From Heterobasidion occidentale (Eukaryota; Basidiomycota; Agaricomycetes; Russulales; Bondarzewiaceae): a stretch of DNA of 51,672 bases. Shown one piece after another: positions 33,675-45,487 of this stretch. The position numbers and the translations under genes were made by a program. Position 1 is the stretch's first letter; every line of letters begins with the position of its first letter. The notes beneath the pieces are model-generated. The model was not told where the DNA came from, did no database searches, and was given only the letters and a program-made list of their open reading frames with translations. The DNA is taken from assembly GCA_039111635.1 (NCBI GenBank), contig JBCAQO010000047.1, positions 1 through 51,672 of the forward strand, in the 5' to 3' direction.

Positions 33675-35003
33675 CTACATTTCTCCATCTCTCGCCTTGA
33701 TGTTAGGCGCGCGGGGTCCTTCTTCAATAGACAGTGTCGGGTGATGGTAGCCGATCGGAAGTGTCGACGTGCCGGAACGAGTATCTCTTGTCACAAAGCG
33801 CATCTCGGTATGAGGCGCGATTTGTGACATATCCTTCCCAATGCTCATGTCCCATGTGGTCTTCTGAAGCGCTGCTAGGGCAATAACCGCGGTTGGATAA
33901 ATCCCCTGCTCAAGATGGACTGGGTATCTTGTAAATGAAGGAAATATGTGTAACGCACAGATACTTGAACTGTAATTCCCGGGAGGGTTTCATTTATATA
34001 CATGTTGAGATTGTTGATTTTGCTGTCAATAGAACACCAGCTCACGAGGAAGATGATCTGTCGCATCATGTGTCATGTGAGAGGCGCACACGCCGTCAAT
34101 GGATACAACACCGCTCACCCATATCACACAGTAAAGAGTCCCAGATTCGACAAGGAGAACAAGGATAGATATGGCCTGGGATCTGTATTTCGCGCTGTTC
34201 AGGTGAGTTTTGATTAGGCGACGATGTTGCCTGTGACCATGTTGATTTGATCGATAAGACTCGATTTTTCCTATATACTGACCATGCCTTTACCGCCACG
34301 AGCGTAGTGGCAATCATATTGGTAGCCAGTGTCGAGGAATAGACACCGATCAATCCAACATCGAGCCCGCCGAAGGGGATGCATATACCAGCAGCCACTG
34401 ATATAAAGGTTATGTGTGAATGGTGGCAAATTGAAACAGGCCACTTACCAGGGAATATCAAGATTTTCATGCTGCGCTCCCACATGATCCATACCCTCCA
34501 GAGTACAATTAAATCGCTTAACGAATACTGTGAAATAATCAACGAGTGTCAAAATGATGAGACCATAGTGTGAGAACCTACATTGATGATAGGTAGGTAA
34601 AAATTTGCAGTGGCTGCCACTTCATCTGTAAGGCCATTGGCCGAGGGCCCCCCAGCTCAATCAGAATCGTGCCCATGTCACCTACCCACTGTAGAAACAA
34701 ATGGCAGGTCGATACTGTGAGCATGATGAAGGTTGTTATCCATATGATGAGGATTGCCCTTGTTGTAAGGCCTTTACAACTTCAACTACATCAATTGATC
34801 AATATATGCCCTCTTCAGAGGTGCGACTCACGCGAGGACGTAGGTTGAGAGTGCAAACAATACTATTGAAAGCACTATGGCCCAATGTCAATTGCGGGCA
34901 ACGTACGATAATGAGCTCACACACCGTAGAAGCCAGTCTCACAAGCAAGAGAGATGATGTAGGGCGCGAGCCTTGTGTAAGTATCTTGCGCAGATAAAGA
35001 CAT
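33675..35003 (-). pseudogene. seven-pass membrane protein, copy C (frameshift in G-run)
   Basis: Same family and exon pattern as copies A, B and D. Exons, minus order: 35003-34925, 34874-34832, 34779-34582, 34527-34449, 34397-34283, 34230-34119, 34057-33971, 33905-33675. Start MSLSAQDTYTRLAPY; CETGFYG before intron 1 (here a normal GT donor); exon 3 begins CKGLTTRAILIIW; family motif SDLIVLWRVWIMW; LIGVYSSTLATNMIAT; ILVLLVESGTLYCVIW; final GIYPTAVIALAALQKTTWDM. In exon 3 the frame must shift inside a run of six G (minus strand, about 34646-34651) between TILIELGG and PSANGLTDEVAATANFYL; all other exons are open and in phase. With one more G the gene would be intact, so either it is newly broken or the run is miscounted. 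Confidence 0.72.
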
Positions 35004-38000
35004 TACTGGCTCCAGAGAGATGAGCCAGCCAGAATATAGGAGAGTGGGTAGACGTCCTGCAGCGGTGCATACATGAGGTGCAATTGAACAACATCAGAGA
35101 CAATGGCATCGTTGTTCTATCACGGATGACCCAGAATTAATGCACATCGGATCATGATGTTGACAGATGCAATGGACATGGAAGTCCTTTTGCTCGTATA
35201 TGCACATGGACTGTGCTCTTCTGGCCGAAGTCAGAATCGATCTATCAACCGTGATGGCGCTCATCGTTATCGCTAAATTTGCCGTCGCTCTCTTCAGCAC
35301 AACAAAATGCTGAATCTTTGTAAATTTACCGTGCATTTCCTTTCTGATCAGAACGGGAGCGCCCAGGAGGCGGTCAATGCTCTGCATTATCTGATTATCA
35401 CCAGCGCGCGCTACTAACTTTGTGCTGAATTCGATTCCATTGCCGAGGTTTGTGGGAAAGACAAAGACTAGGAAAGCAGACGTGCTGATGGGACTTCGCG
35501 TGCGTATGGATTTGCGAGACAGCAGCAGTAGCTGGAAAAAATATTGACAGATGGGTCTTATCAGCATTACTGAAAAAATGTGTTCCCGAATTGCACGACA
35601 ACTCACCCTTGGCCTGCGCAGTTTCTCGACATTCCACGCAAAGGAGCCATCCAATGTGTTCTTAAGCGAGTTTGATTCGACGATAGGATGCAATTATATA
35701 TCTTGAGGAAGAGAGATATCATACTGATATCATACAAAAGAGGTTGAGACTGTTAGAGAAGCACACCTACGGAAGACAAAATAAGCGAAAAACAGAGTCG
35801 ACAAGTCGAGAGGTGAGAAGGATGATCACAATATTCAATTTTGGCTATACATCGCGCACTAGAATCGAGCCTCAAGGCCTCAAGTCTGTATTGGATGAAG
35901 AGGCAAGTGCGACAAAGCGACTTGCACTCGACGTGCTCAAGTGTGCCGTGGGAAATTGGGATCACAGTGCCGTTTATCGGCCGAACGTCACTACAGTGTC
36001 ACCACCCTCCGGAACAAGCGAGCGGTCATCGCGTTCGCGCCGGCTCATCTGCGGTATTCAAGGCAAAGAACTGGCAAAGCTCAGCGCTCGAGGATGATGC
36101 TAGTAAGAGGTCCAAGGGTAGCAGGTGGGCGGCTGAGATCTACGCTGAAGTGAGTCTTGTGTCTTCGTACCATTGTATCTCCCCACCTCATCGCCCCTCC
36201 GTTTTCCATCTCAGACATCTAGATGAAAGCACTCATCACTCATTCAATCCTCCCACCCGAAATTTGGCGAGAAAGAAGTCACATAGAAGGGTCCGGGAAT
36301 CTGCAGTATGTCATTCTAGGTCGTTCTGTCCGTTTTCCTCTTTGCTTCCGTCGCTTCTTCTCTACATTCTGTTCTATGTCGCCTCTTCTTTCTGCTCAAT
36401 ATCTTCAGTGAATGGCACAGGACTCTCGACTCGACTGGTACGCTTACATGAATAGATCATCTTCTCTTGCGCACGCTGGCTTCTAGTCGCTTGCTATGCT
36501 TCGGGCTTTATCACTAAACACGCATGCACGCGTCTGCTCAGCTCCTGGCATAGTTCAGACAATTTTGTGGTATGTTGCATACATGGTAGACCTCCACGAC
36601 TTTAAGAATACGATTTCTTCTTTGTCGGACTAGAGGTCGGTTTCAAAACTCGGCTTCCGCATGTCACTTGAAGAGGGCAACAATGTGGTCTGTCTTCTTT
36701 CAACTTGTCTTGTCTTGCCTGCAATGGCACCAATGACCATTGAATGTCATTATCCTAGCTCTGCGGATGCTCTAAGAACGCGCCACATGACAAAGTACCT
36801 TTTCTCAGCTTACATCGGAAAATTCTGTTCATCGCTCTGCGTCGTCTCTGGCCATATTTTTGGTTCTCTTGACTGCCAGTCATCGGAGCGTCATGAAGGC
36901 GTTCAAGATTGCTTGCCTAGCCACCCTAGGCAACATATCGCTTGCATTCATCCATCAGCATGTCGGACAACTGTGCTGCGTGGCCTCCGCCAAAGTTCTG
37001 GGGGGCAACAAAGCCAAGTCTGCGTTGATAACGTACATATATGTCCGTCGCTAAGAGCATATCAACATGATGAGCTTGATAGTCGACTCTATACATGAAA
37101 TGAACAATTGTTCACATGAGGACAATCCTGAGACGAGACAAAAGGTAGAAACACTATAATTAGAATGCGCAAACGGATTCGACGTTCCGCAGATATACCA
37201 GCAATTTGCTAGCCTTTAAACATCGCCAGCATAATGAAACTGTTCTATATTTGATCATTGAGTGTCAGTGTTCTCCAACAAAGATCGGACACTGTAGACT
37301 GCCGGGATGAATGGCGCACACACGTCAGGTATCACACTGCAGCGTTTGATTGCATGAAGTCCCAAGCCTACATTACTGTAAAAGGTGCTCCAGGCACGGC
37401 AGTGCGTGCTGTCCTTGACCACCCCAAAGCCATAAAGAAATCCTAGAAAATAGATGAATTAAGCGACGCCAATATATATGAAAGACGGAGAAACTAGAGT
37501 GACAACTTTATGTAGGCCTTGGGAATAAACACTGCTGCACGGTGGAGAAAATGAGATGTTAAGCTGATTAAGAAACAAGAAATGCGGGAGAATTTGAAGG
37601 AAGCTAAGACCTACCTAGTAGGTGCACAAAACCAGTATGTGCACAAAACCAGATCTCATAACGTAGGCCGGGTCGTCCGCGCACAATTCATGCCTGACAG
37701 GCCTAGGAAAGAACATCATTGTCATCTATCTGGCAAATGATGAAGGTAAGAATGAATTGATAGATACATGGTGAAGATGGAGGTTGAAAGTAAGGTGAGG
37801 ACGCACTGGATGCAAACAGAGCGTTTATAAGCATTCCAAGCTCCTGCGCGATCTGCGCATTTCTGCGTGCGCAAAAAAAGGTCAAGTCATGGGACAAAGT
37901 CAGACACAGCAGTCTGGTTCTCCGCAGCTTGCAGATAGATTCCAGCTATGTATGTCGTCTTCCACCTGCGATATAGAGACTTTGAGTCCATTTGAGGCGA

Positions 38001-38435
38001 AGCTGATCAGATGGACGCCCTCTACCCTGCTTGGCTTCGCGTTACTTTTGCTATCGTGAGGCCTGACGCAGTCATGAGTTGAGCGCAAGGGTCATGCTGC
38101 GATTTGCAGAACTCAGGAAGCCATCCTGCGCACCGAAATAGGTGCTGCGCGGATGAAACGAGAAAAGACCGCGCAGGAGAGTGCGTATTGTTGCACACAG
38201 AAGTGGCCAGGGCACCGTATGGCTTCGATAGAGCCTAAATTTCTTGGTTCCTGCATATCGAAGCACGTGTAAGCTACCTACATGCTCTGCACTCGTCTGA
38301 TCCCGTCATCAAATCCCTCACAGACTGATGGATTTCGCAATAGCACCGCGAGACGTCGAAAAAACGAGCACCTGGTGATGCAGTGTTTAGATCTGGGAAA
38401 AGATGTCGAGTCCGGAAAGGAGTACTCACATGGAC
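35004..38435. other. gene-poor, AT-richer region with unrecognised open frames
   Basis: About 3.4 kb. The longest frames are 35693-35094 (minus, 199 codons, containing a GTGAGT donor and a plausible 3' splice site), 35841-36455 (plus, 204 codons, with AVFKAKNWQSSALEDDASKR before a good GTGAGT donor) and 36661-37098 (plus, 145 codons). The last two could be remnants of one multi-exon membrane protein, since 36300-36420 is hydrophobic in another frame and 36860-37050 encodes AFKIACLATLGNISLAF. I cannot build an intact model or name a family. No transposon ends identified. Confidence 0.4.
37622..37652. repeat. short direct repeat
   Basis: Two copies of the 14-mer gtgcacaaaaccag, separated by three bases, in non-coding sequence. 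Confidence 0.7.
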
Positions 38436-39795
38436 TCAAACGTTCTCTGCCAAATCTGCAGGTGCAGAATCCTCTTTCAGGCGACCATCGAGCGCTGAGG
38501 TGTGATGATAATATCCAATTTGTATCGTCGAAGAGGCCGAGCGAGGGTCTCCTAGAGCAGGATGCCTCGCAGGGGCATTCCGAGATGCCCTCCCAATGCT
38601 CATGTCCCAGGCCGTCTTTTGGAATGCTGCCAGGGCGATGACCGCAGTTGGGTAGCTCCCCTTGTCACTGTGGGATAAGCGTTGATAAAAGAACATATGC
38701 ATGTGACGCACAGAGATCTGAACCATGCCTCCTAAAACTAAGATATTGCCTGTGTAGTTTTCCCAAAACCCAGACCAAACTGCGACTACAAAGAAACTGA
38801 TCTATCGCACATCCTTGAATGACATGTATATATATATGTAGAACTATTGTGTTGCTCACCCACATGAGACAATAAATGGAACCGGATTCTATCAAGAGGG
38901 CGAGGATAGATCCGGTCTGCGATTTCGTACACACATCACCAAGATATGTCTTTATGAGCCGACGATGCTGCCTATGGTCCATAAATGATGAATTGAGCTA
39001 GGAAATACAGCGGAGACTGACCAGGATTTGACGGCCATGAATATAGTAGAAATCAGATTCGTTGCCAACGTTGTGGAATAGGCGACGATCAAAAAGACAT
39101 ATAGTCTGGACAGATCGTTGATGCTTATGAGAGAGGCCACTAATATGCACGTCAGGTGGCAACGTCGAAAACACACGAGGATGCGTACCAGCACATCCTA
39201 GAGAAAGTAGCGCGAGGAAGGACACTATCTTCATGTTGTGCTCCGACATAACCCACACCCTCCATATCACGATTACATCGCTAAATAGGTACTGCGACAA
39301 AAAACGTCATCGTAAAGAATCGTGATCTTTGAAGGACTTACATTGATCATGGACAAATATTTGTTTGCGTTTTCTATTCTCGTAGATTGCGCGTTGATGC
39401 CTTCAGGAGGTCCGAACTGCGTGCCGATAGGGCAATGATAATCCGGATGCAAGATTATGTAGTTTTTCCATTCCAGGACTACATGGCAGGTTGAACTTGC
39501 AAACATAATTAACGTTGCAATGAACATGATCAGAATTGGCTTCGTTTTGAGCCCCTTGTGACTTTTTCAAAGTCAAACATCAGTATTTGGCCTATGATGC
39601 TAGGCTGACTCACGCAAGAAAATACGTTGAAACTGAAAAGGATACGACTGAGATACCTATAGATAGTTGTTCCTTGAGTAAACCTTTTGGGCTTAACAAT
39701 GAGCCTACACACCGTAGAAACCAGTCTCAAATCCAAGACTCATTAGAGCTAACCGATTATTACGCATATCTTGGATAGTGTAGTTGGCTTCCATT
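38436..39795 (-). CDS. seven-pass membrane protein, copy D (intact)
   Basis: The only member of the family in this window without a lesion: about 330 residues. Exons, minus order: 39795-39714, 39655-39613, 39561-39342, 39291-39189, 39139-39022, 38971-38860, 38801-38712, 38660-38436; all GT-AG and in phase. MEANYTIQDM start; hydrophobic segments FETGFYGISVVSFSVSTYF, ILIMFIATLIMFASS, the motif SDVIVIWRVWVM, VSFLALLSLGCA, YSTTLATNLISTIFMAV, SILALLIESGSIYCLMW and GSYPTAVIALAAF; cytosolic, polar C-terminus (DLAENV end). Family function is unknown; the layout (7 segments, conserved WR in the third-helix region) invites comparison with receptors, but this is not evidence of ligand binding. Identical intron positions tie it to copies A, B and C. 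Confidence 0.82.
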
Positions 39796-41436
39796 GTGTA
39801 TCTGAGGATGGGCAGCTTGCGCAGATGGGAGTGTATGCGCATCGCAGTCCTGCAATGTTATATATGGAGTATGTGGTCGCTGATGACATGCGATGATTGA
39901 TGAACAGAAACGATGAACTAGGTACTCACGATGTCATATGAAGCGCTTCGTCGAGATATAGATAGAATTTGGTGCCCCCGAAAATCGATGCTGTAAATGC
40001 TCATCATCAAGCTTTTCTCTTGTGAGAAGGTAGAGAACCGCCTTGAATTGTATAGGTCAATACTGTTGCCAGATCCCTAGGAGCACACGAGGAGGTGCCA
40101 TGAGCAAGCTACCGCGTGCATCTGATTCGAATTCTTAAGGAATGAGATAGCACAATTAGGTTACCTGCTGTTTGATCAACACTCTGACACAAATAGACGT
40201 TGATAGAACGGCGAAGCCCGTGTAGATTCAAAAGACATGTTTGCACCGCAAGCGCGATGATTTGAAACAGATGAGTGATAGGATATAGCACGGAGAAAGG
40301 CTGTGTCACCGTTTGAGAAAACAACGTCGTTCTGGCACATTTGTGCCCTTTGATAGAGGAGGAGATCTGGACATCAAGTCTCTCATCGGTAGGAGCGGAG
40401 TCGCGAGAAAGCTCTACGCACGGGGCCATTTCACTGTATCATTTCATGCACAACCTCCCATCATGTAACTCTATGTTTTCTCTTCCAATGAGAACCTGTC
40501 ACCTAATCAGTAGAGTTAATGGTGATCAGAGAAAAGAGGATTCGCACCAAAATTTATAATAAGGCTCAATCAGAAACACAAATCTCACGTTATGCTTCCA
40601 TTCAATCTATATCCTCCAGCATACGATGGCATCACTGAACAAAAGATGTCATTGAGCCGGTCAGCACCATGATGTCGATGTCAAGCACGATGACGGCGAA
40701 GACCTACAAGTTATTAGTACGCCTGGCGTTTGCAATCTGCACGTAGACGCCTCTGAACATGTATCATTCGTCAAGTTGGACTGCACTTGCCACCTAAATC
40801 ACGGCGCAACACGAGAGTATGGCCGCGCTGTCTATCTTTGGGTTGATGTGATGGTGCATCCGAGGATGGCACTACATTGACACTGCCTGAGATATCTCTT
40901 CAAGAAAAATGAATGCGAAAATGTTGTATTGATTTTGTGGTGAATCACTGTGCAGGTTTTCGTTGAAGGTCGAAAGGCGTTCAGGACATTTTCATGACCC
41001 AAACGGGAAACGGCATTAGCCAACGCCCTGAGGCCTGAACTCCGACTGAGGTTGCGCACTGGTCGCGTACAGCTCTACTCTCTTGCGCTCTGCGTGGATT
41101 CAGCGTCGAGACATGTCTACCTCAATACCCTTCACCACCCCACCGCGTTTGCTCTGTATCGCACCATTTCCCAACCATTCAGATAGGGAGCGCATTGACG
41201 ACGAGATTATAGAGGCATTTATAGAGGCATTTTACTCAGAAGTATACCTACAAAAACCCTTTAAGTCTGCACGGCTTGAGAACGAGGTTCTTCCATAATA
41301 AATACGAAAACACCTCATCCAATTAGACTAGTAAGCATGCGGACTTTCTCTCTCCTACCGTTCCGTAATAAAAGTCATGCAGTCGAGCATAGCCTTGAGC
41401 CAGGTAATCATGCGAATACGTTGAAACCTTTTGTGG
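39796..41436. other. gene-poor region, relics only
   Basis: About 1.6 kb. Contains the faint membrane-family relic at 40560-40700 and open frames at 40429-40109 (minus, 106 codons) and 41083-41298 (plus, 71 codons) that I do not recognise. The latter has a small tandem duplication of tatagaggcatt (near 41208-41233). Confidence 0.4.
40560..40700 (-). pseudogene. relic of a seven-pass membrane protein (copy E)
   Basis: After a cag acceptor the minus strand reads DAIVCWRI, a stop, then IEWKHNVRFVFLIE, closely matching the family's SDVIVIWRVWVMSEHNMKIV. Upstream hydrophobic sequence is also compatible, but no other exon can be placed. A single short match, so uncertain. Confidence 0.35.
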
Positions 41437-41605
41437 ATATTCCGCGCGATGGGCGAAGATCCGTTGAACAAGCGCTTTGGAGACGACTGGGCGCGGCTTA
41501 CCTGCAATCTGCTGTTCGACAGGCCCTTGCGTCTTGAAGACGTGACAAAGAAATCTGCGAAGGAGTGGATCAGTCCGATTCAAGCAAAGGTCATGGCGAA
41601 CTTGG
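41437..41605 (+). pseudogene. orphan coding fragment (possibly HAM1-like/DUF5923 type)
   Basis: An open stretch with coding-like sequence: MGEDPLNKRFGDDWARLTCN then LLFD, followed by a basic helix-like segment. From memory it recalls the 'N-RFG-DW-RLT-DLLF' element of large fungal HAM1-like-domain proteins, but I cannot verify this. It is cut off at about 41605, exactly where the oppositely oriented POL3 relic begins, and has no start or continuation. Confidence 0.3.
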
Positions 41606-41610
41606 CCTAC

Positions 41611-42500
41611 CGTTATTGGGGGTTTGAATGTAGTCAACGTTTTTTTTGAGATCGAGTTAATCGATTGTCCCCTTATCCAGAAAAGTTGTATATAAATTAC
41701 GGGCCATCATGATGGACGGATACAGAGAGCTGAAATCCAACGTCGCGATGGGAACATCATAGTAACCCTCCTTGGGCTCAATAACAGTAGCACCCTCGTA
41801 TTGTTCATCGGTTCCTGTAAGTTCCAATGAATACACAGAAATATCCACAATCCTTCTGACCCACCTTCGCCCTTAAGAGCGGGAACGATATATCCTTCGT
41901 CATTTGTTTTTCGGAAGAGCTGAGGAAGGACCTCGATAGACTGTCCTCGGAAAAGTAGATAATTGAACGGCACGCTAGTCACACGGGCCATCTCTGTGTA
42001 ATTAACAAAGCACATCAGTCTGTCCAGAAGGCGTTGAGGAAGATAGGCATCTTGTGAAATGTCAGAGCCAAATCTAGCGCTAACTGGAGAGGAAAGCTAC
42101 CTTCAAGCAGTAAACAGCCAGACATCTTCTTAACTCCGGAGTGCCCTTCTGAAGTTCCGTAATGACAGAGTGGTGCACGCCCTCCTTCTGCTCGCCTAAG
42201 AACTGAGCACAGACTGAGTTCAAAGTGTAACTGCGAAGCTTGTGTTCTCGCTGCACAAACTGCAGCAAATCAAGCTGCAAGCGACCCTCCATGGCTGTGT
42301 CCTTCGAATCACGTTGTCCGAATGCCCTAGATGAAAAGTGCGTGTCTTTGGTCTGCGTCTTGATTCCTATTTGAGGAAAACTGTTGCCCCACAATAACGA
42401 ATACGTGGATTACGCACCCTTGAAACAACCCAGGTATGGAAACTGATTCTTTGACGGATACCTCGCTGAGATGTCGAAGTGGCATGGCTGATTAAATATG
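41611..42500 (-). pseudogene. POL3: DNA polymerase delta catalytic subunit fragment
   Basis: An internal genomic piece of POL3. In order on the minus strand: [48 protein letters not shown] with [15 protein letters not shown] (exonuclease domain); then LMCFVNYTEMARVT, VPFNYLLFRGQSIEVLPQLF and [13 protein letters not shown]; and [31 protein letters not shown] (polymerase motif A). These matches are strong and collinear. Introns are retained (e.g. about 42407-42379 upstream and the one splitting KGEG from TDEQYEG), so this is copied genomic DNA, not a retrocopy. It is dead: an in-frame TAA at 41657-41659 just after LDKGTID, a misphased splice near 42105-42055, no start and no palm C-terminus. 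Homology continues to about 41611 (VDYIQTPNN), then ends abruptly. Confidence 0.85.
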
Positions 42501-42988
42501 AAACGGCACTTGAAGAGGCAATCAGAGGCTCGCACATCGCTCATGATGCTGCGTATGGGGACTAGGAGAATGCGTATCGATAATGAGCTCCAAGCAACGA
42601 AGATATCTCTGAAAATCTCACCTATTTCGAATCAATGTCGAGAACAAGATTGAATTTGTGGATGCAGTCTCTGTGGCACAGTGACGCTTGAGATACATGA
42701 AATACACAGCATCATGCGTTGTGACCGATCTGTTGTTGGAAACATGATCAGTGTGATCGAACATGCTCCGAAATGTGGCTGGTGGAATACGCACTTGTGG
42801 AATTCAACATCGATCGACTCTTCTCAAGAAGCGGGGGGGACAAAGCAAGAAGGAAAAGCGTAGCCCCAACGAAGAGTGGCCATCGCATTGGCGCACTGCA
42901 TGGCGCAAAGTACCAATGTCCGATAATGCGAGAATGACATGCTGGTGGCACAATGGTAGGAGAGCGCTGCCACATTCAAAAGAAGACC
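42501..42988. other. spacer upstream of zinc-finger gene 1
   Basis: About 490 bases without a supported gene. The sequence at 42930-42975 has a weak tRNA A-box look (tggcacaatgg) but no B box or cloverleaf. Confidence 0.45.
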
Positions 42989-42994
42989 TATAAA
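42989..42994 (+). promoter_or_regulatory. TATA box of zinc-finger gene 1
   Basis: CCTATAAAGAGA context, 76 bases before the ATG. The same 12-mer core precedes zinc-finger gene 2, so it is conserved between the paralogues. Confidence 0.6.
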
Positions 42995-43069
42995 GAGAAG
43001 CCAGAAATGAGCGGGTCAACCCTGGCACTCATATCTATACCCACCTTACTTCATCTATCCAAATCCCAG

Positions 43070-44166
43070 ATGTCTTTCAACTTCATTTTTCTCGATGAAG
43101 CTGCAATGTTGCCCGCCCCACAACCTATACTGCGTACGTTATAATCTTAACCTTTCATCCAGTCGCAACTCACATGTCGGAATCCGCGAAATCCACAACT
43201 AGACACGAACAGAGACCCCAACAGAATCTATTATCGTCGGTCACTGCCGGAACCCTTTGAGGCGCTGCCACGACCTGTTTCTAAACAGACCTTCAGCGAG
43301 TCCTTTCGCCCACTCACTGTCGAGCATCATAGCCCACCTGAAGACCCAAATTTTGACAGAGGGTGGACATATGACGCAGATGGCTTCGTTGATGACAGCG
43401 TATTCCCATTGCAAGAATTCGGCACGTACTTCGCGAACAGGGGTAGGATGTCATCTCCAGCCAACTTTGAAGGGAGAGCCTACAGATTCGATGAGAGTAA
43501 CACCCTGATTTCCAACCTCATCACAAACACGCCTGTCTTCGAGGAATTCCTGGCAGGCGAGCAGCCATTCGACACTGGTACGACGTCAGAAACAGAGCAT
43601 TTCCCAAATCAGCTCCCCAGCGCTGGGCATAACAATCTCAGAGTCAACGGTCAGCGGTTCCGACGGACCCCGTATCTGAGCACCGAGTGGAACTGCGACA
43701 CATGCATGGTAGGATTCGGGCAGAGAGGGAACATGGATCGGCACATGAACTCACTGCATGGAGGAGTGAGGTTTTCTTGCTCTTTCTGCCCTCCTGATTC
43801 CATCTACGAAGTCGGTCGGAAGGATACGTTGCGGTGTCACATACGGAGGCGTCATCCTGAGGCTCATGTTCCTCCGCCGCAGAGAAAAAGTGATAGGAGC
43901 AGTGAAGGCCAAGCAAAGGCTGGGTTCATAGACGTTCAGAGCTCTGCCGCGACTGAAGCAAAGCAAAATCGTGAATGGAATGAGGGTAAGTTGTCGTTCA
44001 TGTGCAATCTCACTCACCTCTCTCCCATCTTCCCAGTACAATCAATCGCACACCATTGCTCATCGTTCTCATCATTCCTGTTCTAGGTACAGCTTCCGCA
44101 GGACCCTCTACTCTCCCGATGGCTGCTGAGTTGATGCAGTCGCAGATAGGCACCTCGCGAGGTTGA
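43070..44166 (+). CDS. C2H2 zinc-finger protein 1
   Basis: Three exons: 43070-43133, 43203-43985, 44087-44166; about 308 residues. The start MSFNFIFLDEAAM parallels MTFNLPFSQDTFM of the downstream paralogue. Two C2H2 fingers near residues 190-250: CDTCMVGFGQRGNMDRHMNS followed by LH (C-x2-C-x12-H-x4-H), and CSFCPPDSIYEVGRKDTL, ending HIRRRH, where four residues (IYEV) lengthen the loop before the helix relative to the paralogue. A preceding acidic region (TGTTSETEHFPNQL) and the RFRRTPYLSTEWN linker are shared. Probably a DNA-binding regulator (inference from fingers and basic linker). First-intron acceptor chosen (…aactag, 43202) because it alone joins the two frames; the nearer cag at 43162 would make a 29-base intron and a stop. 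Confidence 0.78.
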
Positions 44167-45375
44167 TTTGATGCACTAATTCCCGAAATATCAGCTTTCT
44201 TCCGGGAACCTGCGCAGAGACGTCGTGGACATGGCTAGAGAGGATATGATCTATGAGAGGAGAGGTTTTAGAGAGTTTTGGCTCGATTGAGTAGCTTGCT
44301 GCGACTATGCAATGATACCTATGCCTTATGTACTACCGATTTCATGTCCATGCACTATGCGCTTCTTGACGAAGATGTTATGAGCACTAAGATTGCCTCT
44401 ATTCGTGGCTAGAATCATTGATAGAGCTCTTTGATTGATAGAGCTCTTTGTAATGGATTTACGTCCATTTTTAAGGTCATGGATTGCACAAGAGTAAGGA
44501 TGATGTTGTGGGCTTGCAGGGGCCAGATACTGTGAGATCGCGGTCAGAGGGGGCTTGTTAGGGAGTGACCTAAGTTGTTGAAGACAGTTCGTGCACAATT
44601 CGTGCACGTCCTCAAGAATTTCTCACGCTCGTTTCCACTGCCTCCTGCAGTGATTTAGGCTCTTACGAAGGGTTGAGAACATAAACACGCTCGAAGCGTG
44701 CTTCTACCTTTCTCATTCGACTAAAGTGTGCAGACTCGCTGGGTCGTCTCTTGTTCGCATGTCTCCTTGACATACCGGCTCCTAAAATTCCGGTTCTGAT
44801 GAGCTATTCACTATCCTGTTGAGGTGCGCGCACAGTGCGTCTTGAAACGAAGCACAAGTTTGGAATCGTATCAGAGAAAGAATTATCTTAACAAGGACCT
44901 ATGTCGAGGTGAGCTTGGGATAGCAAGGACGTGTCTAGCCACGCACCTCTCGGAAATCAGGCCCAGATTATATGCAACATTTGAAGCTTTCTGCTCTCGA
45001 TAAAGCTCCCGCGATGCGGCAGAGCTCTTGTCGATTGATGTATCATGATGATCAACGGGCACAATGTCGACCAAACTCAACATTCTAAACAAAGATCTGA
45101 GGAGATTGATAGACTGAACAACGCTTGAATTATATGAACACTTCTGTGCTATGTCCGGAGTGTGACTTCTTGGATATCGATGGAAAACGCATCCATACGA
45201 CTCATCAGTAATTGATCCCAAAGTGATGTTATGGGAGGTCACGCACACCGCAAGAAATAGCAAAACGTCCGGTCAAGGGATGTTACCCTTAAGTTGCGCA
45301 CGATTGAAGTGAACCACGCGTTTCCATGCCACACGCATGAAGGTGGCGGTGGACAAACAAACCGCTCCGCTTGCC
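44167..45375. other. spacer between the two zinc-finger genes
   Basis: About 1.2 kb. Unrecognised minus-strand frames of 93 codons (44607-44326) and 126 codons (45263-44883); neither has a family motif or splice-supported extension. Confidence 0.4.
44417..44450. repeat. 17-base tandem duplication
   Basis: Two perfect, adjacent copies of attgatagagctctttg in non-coding sequence. Confidence 0.8.
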
Positions 45376-45381
45376 TATAAA
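45376..45381 (+). promoter_or_regulatory. TATA box of zinc-finger gene 2
   Basis: CCTATAAAGAGA, 107 bases before the ATG; identical 12-mer to the element before zinc-finger gene 1. Confidence 0.6.
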
Positions 45382-45487
45382 GAGAGGACCAAAGCGAGCC
45401 ACAGATCCAACCGCCGCTACTCCTGCCTTATCCATAAGCGCTCATAGAGAAGCACTACCATATACAACATTCGCCTGCCACTCCACA

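Noticed and set aside
42926..42990. Possible tRNA (A-box-like tggcacaatgg)
   Set aside because: No B box (GTTCRANNC) and no acceptor or anticodon stem pairing.
43134..43162. 29-base intron in zinc-finger gene 1
   Set aside because: Too short to be spliced and leaves a stop soon after; the acceptor at 43202 gives a 69-base intron and the correct frame.
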